Positions 1-13,907 of a DNA stretch of 64,000 nt are shown piece after piece. The DNA is from Motacilla alba alba (Eukaryota > Chordata > Aves > Passeriformes > Motacillidae). The DNA lies in NCBI RefSeq assembly GCF_015832195.1, contig NC_052017.1, positions 66,341,801-66,405,800 of the forward strand. The letters run 5' to 3'. The position numbers and the translations under genes were made by a program. Numbering within the stretch: position 1 is the stretch's first letter; every line of letters begins with the position of its first letter. The notes beneath the pieces are model-generated. The model saw nothing but the letters and a program-made list of their open reading frames with translations, was not told the origin of the DNA and made no database searches.

Positions 1-3000
1 GTGAGTGTCACCAGATTCCTGCCCCAACCCTCTTCTCAGGTATCCTTGCGACCTTCTGGCTTCCCTGATGCATGAGCACATATTGAATGTGAGCCCAACC
101 CAACTCAGCCAACCTCACGCATTTCCCTGCTGCCCCTGGACAGGAAGGACCCCAAGCAGTGGTGGTGCCCTCTGACCCTGCTGCTCCTCTGCCACAGGCA
201 GCCTCCACTTCACCCTCTGCTGAGGATCCCCAGAAATCAGCTCAAGCAGATGACTATCCTTCAGGCCCCATCATTCCTCTCCAGGACACAAAGCTCCCTG
301 CCAGCCCACATAAAAATCTACTCTATCCAGATTTGATTTCTCAGTGCTTCTTCCTTCCATGCCAGAACTGCCTCCACTCCCTGTGCTCTCCAAGAAGCCA
401 GAGCACGATGGCCATTTATTAAAAGAGAATGGCAGTGTCTTGCACTTCCTTTTGCAAGACCACACAGCCAATTTAACTCGTTGTTAGGGGTGGCCAGCTG
501 AGCTCTTTTACAAAAGAATCGCAAAATGCAAAATCATTTTACCACTTGTCTCTTTATCCAGCAAACTCTTTGGTTTGGCATCCAACCTTCCAGCTGCTGC
601 TCTGAGAGTCTGAACTGAAAAAAAAATCAACCTTATTTCTCAGAGTTGTGAAGATGTCTCAAGCAATTATCTGCCCAGCCCGGACTTGACAAAACAATGA
701 AAAAAGAGCTGACAGGCCTTAGAGTTAACAAAGCTGGACCAGACTCTCAACCAACCAATTCCATCAGCATCCTCCAGTCACGAGACATCTGAAATCTGCT
801 GTTATAAAACTTGAAACCTTGTTGGGGAAAGCAGTCCTGGATTTATTGGCCCACACAACAGAAGCAAACATGGCTGTAACAACCCTGGAGCCTTCCAACA
901 GCATTCACTTTTCCTGCACTTCAATGAAGAAAGGGACCAACAAAAAAAAAAATTGAAAGAAAAAGCAGCAGATGAAATATATTCGTGATTTTGAAAACAA
1001 GTTAAGAAACAAACATCTTTGTAAGAAGGCAAGTGCAGAAAGGATTCATGTTTGGACTTCTTCCCCCAAAACGATCCACAGAAATCTGCCTGCTGAAAGG
1101 GAAGATGAATGGGAAAAATCCCTCTCACGAGCCAAGGACTGGTTGCAAACGCCTGGGGATTTTTGTCAGCTGGCCAAATAGGGCCCTCTGGCTTGTTTTC
1201 ATTCTTCCTTCTGCCCACTACCTGCAATCAAAACTTTTTGTTTCAGTAGAGGACAAATCTCTGCTGAAGGCACATGAGGGTGCATGACAGCAGCAGGTGA
1301 GCAAGTGCGCACTCCTCTCCAGGATGACAGGGCACGTGCCTTGATGTTTTAAGCCAGAGAGCACATTTAAGGACCTGCGGTTGGACAAAAGCTATTCAGA
1401 TGTTGCTCCCTCAAGGCAGAGGACAGCTCCAGCCACCGTAGAGAAGCCCTGGCATGACCAACCCTTGTCTCAAGTGCTTTTCCATCTTTTCCCCAAACCA
1501 TTTTAGGAGAAGCTGCAGGTACATTGGCCTGTCTGCCCATGGCTGAGCCTGCAGAGCACCATCCCTGGGCTCACTGCAACCTGCTGAAGCGACCCCCCCA
1601 GCAGTAGCAGGTGCTGCCGGGGGTCTGCCCCGGGCTCCGTGCTACGGCTCTTATGGAGGGACCCCTGCCAGGGTTGTGAGCAGTCAGCCTTCCTCAGGGA
1701 GTTGATAAATAAAGGAAAAACAGACGAAAGAAGGAAAAAGCAGCTGTTCGGAGACGAACTGTAAAAACATCTGTAGTGCACCACCAACTGTTTCTGGCTG
1801 TGGCCACAGAGCTTTTTAAAGGGCCATGAAGTTCCAGCAGGGAACTGGAACCTGAGCACCCTGACCAGAAGGACACCAGGACCAAATGGCAGCACCCCCC
1901 AGACAAACAAAAACAGAGCAAAACTGAGTCATGCTGCCACAGTGAACCCTCTGCTTTTGGGGGCCAGGCAAAAGGAGGAAAGACGAGTTAAAATTATAAA
2001 CAAGAAAAAGTCCTTAATAACACTGTAGTTCACCTCCCATAGCCCCTCACAGGTGATGATCTTTTTAGTGAGTGGCAGCAAGGGGAGATTTAAAAGGGCT
2101 TTGTGATGTTTTAGTTTATTGCTGGAAGGCTGGCAGCAGCACCACTGGAAGTGGTTAGTTCACACACAGATGAACTCCATCGCTGCCTGCACTTCACTAG
2201 CTGACAACATACCAAAGAAACATTAAAATCAATCTATTTGGCTTCGGTGCATATCATTCCAGCACAATTTTATGCATTTGCTTCAGACCCAGCAGGAGGG
2301 GGAGAAAAAAAATAAGAAGGTTCAAGGGTCTAAGTAGCTCAATTTATTTTTCAGTAACTAAGTTACCAGAGACTTGTAGGGCGATTGTATTTACTTTCTG
2401 AAGGAGGCTCCAAGTTGGCAGAGAGGTCTTTGGAAGTACATATTTCTTCACGTTCTCTTGATCTCAGTGTGTGGAGATTCACTTAACAGCTGTTTTATGT
2501 GCAAATATTTTTTCAGGCATGTCCTCCCCAACCATAAACAGATTTTTAAAGGAAACCCTCTTAAAAGAAGTTAAGAGACAACAAATCTCTGAGCCTGTTC
2601 TCACTCAGACCTGGAGAACAGATTTGAGCAAAGCCCAGAGGGTCTTCACACCACAGAATGTCGAGGGGATTTGGGAGGGGGTTTGAGTTTTTTGTTTGGG
2701 ATTTGGTTTTTACTTTTTTCCCCTTTGTTTTTAATGTATCAATACTGATACAGGAAAATAACAAGGTTCTGCCTTCTGCACAGCTATACTTCATTCCTTT
2801 TTCTACATATACATGCATTTACATGGATTGAAACATGCAATATCTATATTAGGCCCACCTACATTTAATCTTAAAATTACAAAATCAACAAGGTTTTCTG
2901 GCAATGCAGAAGCAAGAGAGACAGTCACCTTACAAGAGCTGCAATGAAATCATGTAAACATTTAACTGCCACACAAGCTAGGCACATCAGTATATCTGTA

Positions 3001-4825
3001 AGCATGTGTGCCTACAAGCAGGAATGAAGAATTCTGGAAAGACCAAGGCAAAACCACCCTGCATTTTCTGGGGCACAGATTTAATAGAGAACATTTGGGG
3101 TAACTGTTTATGAACACATCTAAGAGCCTACAAAAAACACTTGAAAGTTCTTACCTCATACTACAAAATCGCCTATATTAACTTCTTCAGGTTCATTAGA
3201 ACAAAAAAGGATCAGTAGACAGGGCTTCTAAACAAATATTGAATTTGTGATTCTAATGATAAACTGTCGAGAATTCCAGCAAGAAAAAAAAATGCAAAAC
3301 TGGTTTTAAGCACCAGAAAACGAAAAATAAAGAAAACAACCAAAAAGCAAACAAAACCCCCAAAAAGAACAGAAGAAGAGGGAAGACAAAATGTATTTTG
3401 AAAGGAATAACATCCAGCACCAAAAGAAGCACCTCTGAAGCCAGCTGGAAAGCTGGGATGGCAGATTCTAACTCCGAGAGGGGAGTCCCACAACCTACAT
3501 CCCTTGGTGGCAGAGACAGTTTAGAGGTTTCTGTCTGCCTTTCTACTTCCAGGATGCCATTCTAGACATCACATCCTCAATGGCTCTTGTTGGCCCCTTG
3601 TCATGCTGGATGAAGTGTGTGTGAATCCAAGCTCCAGGTCAGATCTGCAAAACAATCTAGCTAAACAGAGCTGAAGAAAATGGGATGAAAACCAGTATTA
3701 ATGTTGATGCTGTGGTTTACTGGTATGGTGAATCCAGTTTTAAAACTCCTACTACCAAATTTTTAAAAAACGTGATAAAGAACCAAGATACAGAAAAACT
3801 CTCCTCTGGTGCTTGAAGCCTGCTCCACTCCTTGCTACCTATTTGACTTTGTATTGGCAGGCTCCTGGCCAAGTCATCTGTCAGTCTGTGCCTCCCACAG
3901 GCAACATAAGGCCAACATAAAAGCGCCGAGGTAGCATTATATCCCATGTCATCTGTTCACAGCTGATCCAGATCACATCCAAACTGCAGAGTGATCCAGT
4001 CTGAGACAGGGACCTGGGGCCAGACCACAGATCCACAGTGGAGTCATTGCCTCACATCAATGAGTAGGCAGGGCAGTTGACAAAGCCCTGTTGAAATCTC
4101 CTTCCTGCATTTAGCAGCGCCATTACCTCTTCTGTCCCAAGCTGTCAGCCAGTAATTAGGATCTTGCAGGTTGTTTCCATTAGGAGATGAAATTGGAGCC
4201 AGGTATAGAGCTGGCAGAAAAACAGCATTTCCAGTTGTCAGGAAATTTTTATTTCTTTTGAGTATGGTTTTGGGTTAAATTTGATGCACTTTTTCTGCAG
4301 CTGGGGATAATTGTTGAGATCCTCCTGTAATACCTGTGCTGGAATTGGGTACCCCAACACTCCCAGCACCTCCTGCCACAGGGGAAGGCTGCCACATGCA
4401 ACACATTTCTCCTGGACTCTAGATTCAGCAGCAGCTCAGCAGCCCAAGGTATTTCAAGTGAAACAATGTAGGGTCAGCTACTGGTATGTCTTCCTTAATC
4501 CTTGCAAGTATTTCCTCGAGGTAATACACCTGATCCACAGAGAAGTTATCCCTATGCAAAGCCCTGCTGTCCTGAGTAGACCAGAGGGCTCTGCTGAGTT
4601 CTCCAAAGTGCCTTTCACATCCCCCAGACTGCAATCCAAACTTGTATCAACTATATTCTGAACTCACAGAAGTAATGGACAGTCAAAACAAAACTCAGTG
4701 TCTGAGATAAAGTGTCAGAAACATCTCAGAGAAGTGGGTATGGAAGAAGTAAGTCCTCCATTTTGGAAACGCACCAGCCCACTGAGTAAAGAGGAATGAT
4801 ACATTTTATATGGCTCACAGGTGAA
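1..4825. other. Intronic stretch without recognisable genes
   Basis: Moderately AT-rich unique sequence. Open frames here are short and have no recognisable domains. Around 3285-3375 there is an A-rich tract with interspersed C on the plus strand. No tRNA or small-RNA gene and no clear transposon ends were recognised. Confidence 0.6.
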
Positions 4826-6185
4826 TCAGAAAATCACAGAATATGGTGAGTTGGATGGGACTTATCCAGGATCATTGAGTCCTACACCTGGCCCTGCACA
4901 GCACTGTCCGCAAGAAGCACACCGTGTGCCCAAAAGAACTGCCCAAACGCTTCTTGGTGCTGTGACCTCTTCCCTGGGGAGCCTGTTCCAGTGCCCAACC
5001 ACCCTCTGGGTGAAAATACCCAACTTAAACCTCTCCTGACACAGCTTCAGGCCATTCCCTTCGGTCCTGTCACCAGTCACCACGGGAAAGAGATTGGCAT
5101 CTTCCCCTCCTCTTCCCCTCACAAGGAAGCTGTAGATTGTAATGAGATCTCCCCCCAGTCTCCTCCAGGCTGAACAGACCAAGCAACCTCAGTCACACCT
5201 CATATGGCTTTCCCTGCGGGTCCTTCTTGTGGACCACCATCCTTGTGGCCCTCCTTAGGACACTCTCTAGTAGCTTAATATCCTTCTTATATGGTGGCAC
5301 CCAAAACTGTCCCCAGCACTGGAGGTGAGGCTGCCCCAGTGCAGAGCAGAGCAGGACAATCCCCTCCCTTGCTCACTGGCCATGCTGTGCCTGATGTCCC
5401 CCAGGACAGGGTTGGCCCTCCTGGCTGTCAGGGCACTGCTGACTCATGTTCAGCTTGCCACTGACCAGGACACCCAGGTCCCTTTCCATGGGGCTGCTTT
5501 CCAGTCTCTCATTACCCAGTCTGTCTGTACATCCAGGGTTGTCCTGTCCCAGGTGCAAAATCCAGAGCTTTCCCTTGTTGAATTTCATACAGCTGGAGAT
5601 TGCCCGTCTCTAATTTGTCTCCCTGCAGGGCCTCTTTGCCTTTGAGGGAGTCAACAACTCCTCTCAGTTTTGTGTCATCTGTGAACTTGTTCAGTGTCCC
5701 TTCCAGTCCTGTGTCCAAGTCATTTATGGAGATTTTGAAGAGCACAGGGCTGAGGATGGGGCCCTGTAGAACCCCACTAGTGACAGGTCACCAGTCTGAT
5801 GTCACCACATTCACTGTAACGCTTTGTGCGTGACCTGTGAGCCATTTGTTCACCCATCACATGATGTGTTGTTTGTCCAGAAGGATCCTGTGAGAGACAC
5901 TATCAAAATCTTTACTGAAACCCAGAAGGGTTACATCAGCTGGCTTCCCTTGATCAGCAGGGTGGGCTACCTTGCCATACAAGGAAATCAGGTTTGATAA
6001 GCAGGACTCTCTTCTCATGAAGCTGTGCTGGCTGTGACTGATTGACTGCATTGTCTTTCAGGTGTTTTTCCATGCCTCCCAGAGTAATCTTCTCCATAAC
6101 TTTACCAGGCACTGAAGTGAGACTGACAGAACTGTAATTTCCAGCATCCTCTTTCTTGCCCTTTAAAATCAGGACATGACCTCTC
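4826..6185 (-). mobile_element. CR1 LINE fragment (3' half: ORF2 reverse-transcriptase part and 3' UTR)
   Basis: Read on the minus strand this is a CR1 non-LTR retrotransposon. The 5' end of the fragment encodes 'GKKEDAGNYSSVSLTSVPGK' (near 6160), then a 'FSKDFDSVSHRILLDK' segment (about 5880-5930). The polymerase core follows, degraded to '[10 protein letters not shown]' (about 5660-5690), and then 'KLNMSQQCPDSQEG' and 'ERDLGVLVSGKL'. The 3' part ends with CR1 terminal words (...ATTCTGTGATTTTCTGATT) at about 4826-4845. The frame is interrupted by frameshifts and stops, so it is dead. It is 5'-truncated, as is usual for CR1. It shares subfamily-specific sequence with the copy at 55940-57088. 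Confidence 0.92.
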
Positions 6186-9100
6186 AAAATCATCAAGAGA
6201 TTTTGAGATTGACAGCAGCCAGCTCTTTGAGGATTCTCAAGGGGATGAGGGCAATTCATAATCACACTCACTTTTCCTGACAGTTGCTGTGAAAGGTATC
6301 TTTCCAAATTTCAACTTATGAAAGGAAGAAAGCAACAAAAACTCTTAAACTAGTTTCTTTATATTTATTTGAAGCAGTCCTCCCACCCATCAAGGACTAC
6401 TGTTCTCAAGGTTAATAATCCTTCAAGGATTTAACCAGCCAAAAGATCTTATTCAATTTTCCAGTTGTCAATGAGTAGCTTGTGAACAACCCAGATCTGT
6501 TAGTCAGAATAATTCATTCCACTCTTTTTTACAACTAATTTCCAGGGCCTGTCAGCTGCAAACAGGCCATTCACTGCCATCCCATTGACTTGTTCCATGA
6601 ACACTAAATCTGCAGCTCCTTTTAATTCACATATACAACCCCACAAAAATCTTCTGCCAGCAAGAGATTTCTAATTTGTCCACTCACTTGACTGCAAAAA
6701 AGCCCCAAACCAGAACAATAAAATTCTTGCAGGATCCAAAAAACACACAGAAACACAGCATTGACTCCCAGAACATAATGCACAGCACATAGACCTGGAT
6801 CAGTGAAAGCAGCCCCACCGCAGGACTGCTGCTTGGCAGAGGCTCAGCTTCCCTGTCCATGCTGAGTCTGTAGATCAGTGATGTCCATGGGTATCACTAC
6901 CATTTATGCTGGTGCTCACTTTTTGAGTAATTTTAGGGCTTTCTAAGTCAGTTGTTTCTAAGATTTCCCACCTGCCTTGAACCAGAACTTGGCCTGAAAA
7001 AACCCTGAGCTAGGACTGGATACTATAATTCAAAACAAAACAAAACCTTGAAACATCTGTTTGCACATTTTTGTTTTTCTAATTGTAGGTATGTCCAAAC
7101 CAAACAATCTTGCCTCAAAAGGTTACTCTTCATGCTCTCATAACTTGAAGTCCATATTGATAACAGGTTTACTTTTTTCCTCGGTCTGTAGTTCACCACT
7201 TGGGTATCTGCTCAAGGGCCTCTAATGAACATGCCCAGAAGTGAAATAGCTGTTACTGGTACCTACTTTTTCTCATCAGTGTAACACAGCTTGCTGGGTG
7301 CACAATCTGTCTGGCAGACCAACAGGAAAGCGTTTCTTGCAGCCACAGTAAAGCTGATGCCCTTGTACCATCAATTTTGCACTTCATCCCATTCCCATAT
7401 TGAGAAGTTTTATCATGAGTCTTATATTATGCACTTGCATTTGATGTCATATGTTCAAAACCCTCGAGTCAGCCACTAAACTAAATGTAACTCCTTCTGG
7501 TATTAAATGACACATAGCAAGGTATATTCCAGACTTCTACAAGAGAATTCAGAACTAAAAACTGAAAAGCAAAGACTAAAGATTTTAACCAACATCTACT
7601 TTTCAGTCAAGACAACAGCCTGAGGAGTTTGATCTTTGTTGCTCATTTCTGCTCTAGAAATACACAAAAAAGAAAGGCTGGCAATCCACTCTCTACAGTT
7701 TTCATGTGGGAAAAGGTTGATGGGGGCAAAAAAAAAATCACAGAAGTGGTTGTGGGTCCCTGGTGGACTGCCCACAAGCCCGTGCCCTGGAGGCAGGTGC
7801 TTTATGGCAATAGGTGAGCAAAGTTTCTCAGAAAAGAAAACCAGCAACACGCAAGCAAAGGGACAATTTCCAATAAAGTCTCTTGATACTGCTCCATGAC
7901 AACGTCAAAAACTGAAGGATCTTCCTACTTTCAATTTGCTCAACCAAAATAACAGCAAAGGCTGATGGAGGGCTGAGGCTGATCCTTCTGTCTGTGATGT
8001 GGCACTTAGCAAGTCACACTTATTTACAGCCCTAACCAGACAGAGTCAGATTGATAAGATCACAGAAAGAGCTTTAACAGAACAGACCAAGAACTCAGGA
8101 AGCCCAGAGCCTTGTTTCCAAAGGTGGCCGGTAAAAAATGTTCAGTGACAAAGACAAGACAAAGCAGGAGGATCAGCACCCCATCACACTCTTCCAGCCA
8201 TCAGAAAGCTTAACACTACAAAGGGAGTCTTGGAGGGGAAAGGGGGGAGGAAGGGAAGGAGAAGAAATCAACACTCGTAGGACAAACTGAACTGGAACTG
8301 ATAATAAGACACACACGGATCGACTATAAGCCAACAAAAAATTGGTAAAACAATGAAGGTATAAGAATGAAATTAATGACAAAAACACATGTTCTGAGAT
8401 AAAATCAGAGAAAAACAGTAAAGGAATTTTTGAAGAGCTGTGCAAGAAAAAGTTATGAAAAGGCGAGGTCAACACTAAAATACTTACGCATGACTGTATG
8501 AAAATAACTGATTTTTCAATTACTTCAAAAGGGAAGCAAAAAATTTGCTCCAAAGTGCTGCAATCTGGTTATTTTATTTGCACTCTACAAGCTAACCTTC
8601 AGAAGATGATACTTTTCACCCCTGGTGTTTTTCACAATGCATGAGATGCGTGTTTTCTGCATAATTCATCTGGACTAACAGTTAAATCTATGCGCACTCT
8701 CTATCTTTTGGCTGATTCTTTCATTCTAATCCTACTCTGGCAAGAAAAAAGAAGAGGGAAACTGTTATGCAGAGATCCACTGACAAAAACAAATTCAAGA
8801 GACCAACTAGGTAGCTGCAGCTGGTAAACTGGGCTCACAGCAAGAAAAACCCTCCAAAATTAAGTAAATGAAAAATCAAGTTAATGAAAAATGATGTTTT
8901 CCATATTTAAAACATTTCCTTCAAGAAAAAAAGGCTGGGGGCTCTTAAAAAATATGAAAGAAACTTTTGCAAATAACCATCACATATGCCAGTAAAAGGA
9001 TGGAAAAAAGAATCTTTCTTAATGGAAAAGACAGTATTTTTTTTCCTTTTTCTTCCCTCTTTCATTTCTATTTCAATAGAAAGAAGAATAATGTCCTTTA

Positions 9101-12100
9101 AAAGTCCAAACCATAACTTTAGCTCTTTTGTTAAAAAAGCTAAAATGTTAATTTAAAAAAAAAAAAGACTGACCGACAATAATGCTGAAATCCAGCAATG
9201 CAACTCATGACAAGTCATACTTACATAATACCAAAATTTTTATTTACTAGAACTAATCAAAAATACAGGAGAAGGGTTACTTTCAAGCCAAATTTTATCT
9301 GCTCACTGTTGGCACCTGTTAACTAATTCAGACTCCAAAATAACTGCAAGCTGGTGGCCCCCAGCACTTCCAGAAGAAGAGGTAAGCAAAGGTCATGCCC
9401 AACCCTCCTCCTCAATCACGTATGCTGCAAGAAGGTTTGGAATAATTTCATATCTGTGGCAGGGATGCTCAGGCTGGTCCCAGGAAGCAGAGAGGATCAT
9501 GCTGGCACCCAGTTCATCCCCAAGGAGGACTGGCCACAGACAGGACAAAAGACAACTTGGAGTAGGAACTCTGGCACCCAGATCTCAAGAGCCTTTTCCT
9601 CCTTCTTGCAGATATGGTTGAGATTAGGTTAGAGCACAACTGAAAGTCAACAGTAGCAAAATTACTCCAACTTTCTTTGCAAACTTGCCCACTCCCTTGA
9701 AATATCACTTGTAGGATAATTCAGCATCTCAAACTCTTAAGAACACTCTTTCAATTTCTTTAATGCCACCATTTACCACTGCTTTCACAAACAGAACTGC
9801 ATTTCTGCAGCCCTGTGCCAGCTACAACCAGAAGCTCAGCAGCAGCCTTACACCCCAACTTGCTCACACAGTGCACCAGTATTCCACCTCACTCCTCCAC
9901 CCAGGAATCTGTGCAGAAACATTCCTGCCTGACTCATCTATTTCACCAGTCCCACATTTCTCTCCCCTCCATCACTGACCAATGCGGAGTCCTGGCCCTA
10001 GCCTCTGGCCACTTTTTCCACTTCAGCCTGACTTAGTACTCATCTGTTCTCACCACCACCAACCAGGAACATGATTTACCATCTAAATTCTTCACTGCCA
10101 CGTATTTCAGAGGAGTCCACAAGAGTCCAAACTCACTCTGGCACCAGCCACCTCTCACCCATGAGGGCTAGCAGATCATCAGTGCAAACCACAGGGTGTA
10201 TGAAGCCAACCCAGAAGTCACATTGTGAATGCTGGCTGGACTGTGGTGGAGATTGTTGCTCTCTTCCAAGTTAAGAACAGGAAGATCCAGAAATTGAGCT
10301 CTAAGACTGAAACCTCAGTATTTGACTAATCAGCGAACAGGAGGCTTAAATGGTAAAACTCAAGACAGCAAGGGTGGGACATGGCACACAGCTTCCCCCA
10401 TTCATCCACAAAAATGCGACCACCTTAGAATTACTTGATCAAATTACAAGCCCTTGCATAGCTGAACAGACAGTGTTCCTCCACCGAGGCATGGGCTGTC
10501 TTCAATCGCTGCAGAAAGCCCAGAGCTAACAAACTCAGAGCTGAGACCAATATCCACATCACTGAAAGAAATGGGAATGCATTTGCATTTAGCAGACACA
10601 GGAAGAATGTGCTCCTCTCACCTCCAGGGAGTCCATAAGCTCCCCTGTAGAATATACCATGAAATGCAAAGCCATGCCTCTTAAGCCTCTGAAAGCCACA
10701 GCAAACAATGTGGGCAGCAAATGACAGGTTACCTTTACCTCAGTGACTGCTTTGTGTCACAAGCCCTATACAAACTCTTGCCATCCTCCCAAAAAATACC
10801 TTTAAGGGGAGAGATTCCTTTCTGTCCATCTTTGGGTTTTGAACAGAAATAGAAATTTGCTTGCTTTTCTCCTGTTCAGTTAACTGACTCAATCCCCTAC
10901 ACGCTGTTCTCCAAAATGCCAAGTGATTCTGAATATTCTGCTGAGATCAACCATCAATACAGGTCCATCACTCAACATAAGAAATTATCCCTCTGCTCTC
11001 CACCAAGCAGATAGTTCAAAACATCTATTTATGAGCAGATATCCAAGTTAAAAACTCAGACACCACCGATGTCTCATTTTCCATTTCAGCTGCACCAGCT
11101 TTAAAATGATTTCCATGTACACATGCCTCCCAGGGACATGGAAACAAGATTAGGTACAGAAGACTGCTCTGCCTGTACAGAAATAAACTTTGTACAATCC
11201 TTAGTTTTCCTTAAAGATAAAAAAACCCACATAAATCTGTAAATGTGATATGAAATACTGTAAAATGCATATTCCTGCATATTGATAAGTAACACATTGT
11301 ATTTCAAATAATTTATTTAATGTGGGTAAACACATACTTTTTCTGTTCATCTCTGAGCATTTTGCTACTCTGTCCTCCACCCCTTTTGTTATTCCTGTCA
11401 TCCCGTCATGTCCTCTTAGCAGTCAAGGGCAGAGCTGCCTTGTCTGTTATGTATTGGTACAACGCCCAGCACAGACTTCTCATTATGAACTCCAAGCCCT
11501 GCTGTAAAAGAAATAGCAATTAAACGCATGAATAAATAGATAAATTTCTGAAGAGAATGTACAACTTACATAATGACACAAATTCACAAAAATGCTGGTT
11601 TCGTGTCAGTCAGCACTGCAGACGACAACTCCCTCAAGAACCTCCATATTTTATAGGGCTTTTTATGGCACGCTGGGACAGAAGTGAGAAGACGACAGCC
11701 CAAAGCCAGCTCTTAATCAAATGCAGATTTACCTATGGAGCACGGACCGATTATTAGCAAGTTGCATTAGGAAACAGCTGGGGAACCAGAATGACTCTTG
11801 GTGGTAATGAAACCTCAGGTCATCTGAATTTAAAATAAAACTCTTCAAGAAAAGACTCTTCAGTTAGCCATCACTTTTTATTACCGGTATGTGGGACACT
11901 CCCTGCTAAAAATTCCTGCTTCTCTGGGTGGAGACTGATCACTTCTGAGCCATTTCTTCACTGAGTCTGAACCACCCACATCTACCAGGAACATTTATTG
12001 TGATGAATAGACCTATTAATACCAGCTTCACCCCACCCTATATGGCTTCAGAGTATGGAAACTCAATGGATGTATCTGGTTTTGGTTAATATGCCATGAC

Positions 12101-13829
12101 TCTCAAGTTTTACAATGGGAAGAGGCAGAGGAAACACATTATGTATTTTATTGTAGTATTCTGGCACATTCTTCATCAGTTGGAAAATTCAACCTATCAG
12201 GGATGCAATTTCCAGTCTTTATTTACCAAATCTTACATCCTTCTCCTTTTCCCAGAAAAAATATTTTCTCCTTTGTTCTTTGCCTCTTTGCCAGGAAGAG
12301 CTAAAAGCAAGCTTTAGGTCCTCCCAAGCTCAATTGAAACCACATCCAAAACGACAAGAAAGGGACAACTACATGTGAGGCTTAGCGTGGGAAAATTTTT
12401 CAGGAGCAGTTTTGAATGTGGCATGGACTTGCTTCCACCTCACTTTTCAAATCCTTCCTACATCTACATGATGTAAAAATCAAGGTTACTGCAACCTGAT
12501 GAAAACCCTGTGCAGGTTTTTTTTCACTCAGAAGAACCACACTACAAAAAGGCAACAGGTTGGATTGCTGTGAGCTATCCCACAATTACAGATCACAAAT
12601 TTGGAGCAAAGAATATAAAAATAAGTGAGACAGGGCAACCATTTTAACAAGAGTCAACTCAAAAGGACAGCAGAAGTGGGGAAGACACTGAACTGCTTTA
12701 GTTACGAGCTAGAGGGCAGGCATACTAGGCCTAAGATGAGGGAAAGAAAATGCAATAGGCTTTCAAAACATACACACTTTAACATAAAGTCCAACTCCTC
12801 AGGAAAACCAGAGGGTGAATTTCCTCATTCATAGGACAGCTGAGGCTGCTACAAGGCAGGAATCCAACACCACTTCTAGCACTTCGCCAAAATGGCTTCT
12901 GGACAGGGATGCCCCAAGTACAGGACCTGAGGTCAGCTCTGTATGGAAATCAAAATCACTTGTCTGCCTCCAAGGTACTAGAATAAAACCCTTACTTTTC
13001 TGCATTTCCTGGCACTGCAGGAGATGCTTGAATGGCACCTCCTTGGGGAACAAAGACTCCTTGACAACCTGTTCCAGAACAACTTCATTTTCATGATTAC
13101 TAGTGTGACCAGGTCACACCTGTCCCTCCCAGCAAGGCAACTTCTTAACTGCTTTGGCAACTCTTGCTCCTCCAGGTGCAAAGCACCAAACATCCAATGC
13201 AGGGAAGGGCAGGAGAAGCCGCCAGTGCTTCATCTGCATTTCAGAGCCAATCAGGGGAGGAGCAGCATTGCAATGACTCCACTTTCCCCAGCACATCTGA
13301 TAGTGCCATCAGCACAACTGGCTCCCAGTCACCTGAGTGAGAAAAAAGAACAAATGGATGCTTGTGAGGAATGATCAAATAAAAATTTAACATCTGAATA
13401 AATGGAACAGAACACCTGGCAGAACAACTGAGGTCCAGCCACAAGTACTGGCAGCACCCGCAAGAGCTCTGGTGCTGCTCAGCACTTCTGTGCTGGGGAG
13501 AAGCCTTGAGCTCAGTCTGGTTCCACTGGAGACCCTGTAAACAGTTTTGGGCCACTTCTTGGCAGAGCTCTTCAATTTATTTTAGATTTCCAGCACTTGC
13601 CAGAGGGAACTATTGGGAGGCCCATAAAAATTGAGTTTCCTCTCACAGTGTCAACTGATGAAGTAGTCTTTGCTTCCTGGCCTCAGTCATTGTAGAGTGC
13701 TACCGCCTGCTGTTACAGAAAGTTGCTGTGTGACAGTAAGCAAGCTGACACCTAATTGTTACATTTGACCAAGTGTTTTAATTAAGGGGAGAGTGTCTTT
13801 AAAATAAACTCTTAGGAGGCTTTGGCCCA
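6186..13829. other. Intronic stretch without recognisable genes
   Basis: AT-rich unique sequence. A purine-rich run (G/A) lies at about 8220-8270 and an A-run near 9155. Open frames are short, overlap on both strands and carry no domain that I recognise. No RNA gene was recognised. Confidence 0.55.
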
Positions 13830-13907
13830 CATTCAGGAAAGCACTTAAGTATAAGCCTTAGACTGTCCCCATTCAGGAAAGCATGTGCTTAAGTGCTTTC
13901 CTGAATG
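13830..13907. repeat. Palindromic element with three copies of a 14-base unit
   Basis: The unit CATTCAGGAAAGCA occurs directly at 13830-13843 and 13870-13883, and inverted at 13894-13907. The outer copies extend to perfect 20-base inverted arms (13830-13849 and 13888-13907) containing GCACTTAAG. The inner pair forms a 14-base stem with a 10-base loop. The words resemble an ancient amniote interspersed repeat that I have seen in this palindromic form, but I cannot name the family securely. Confidence 0.75.
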
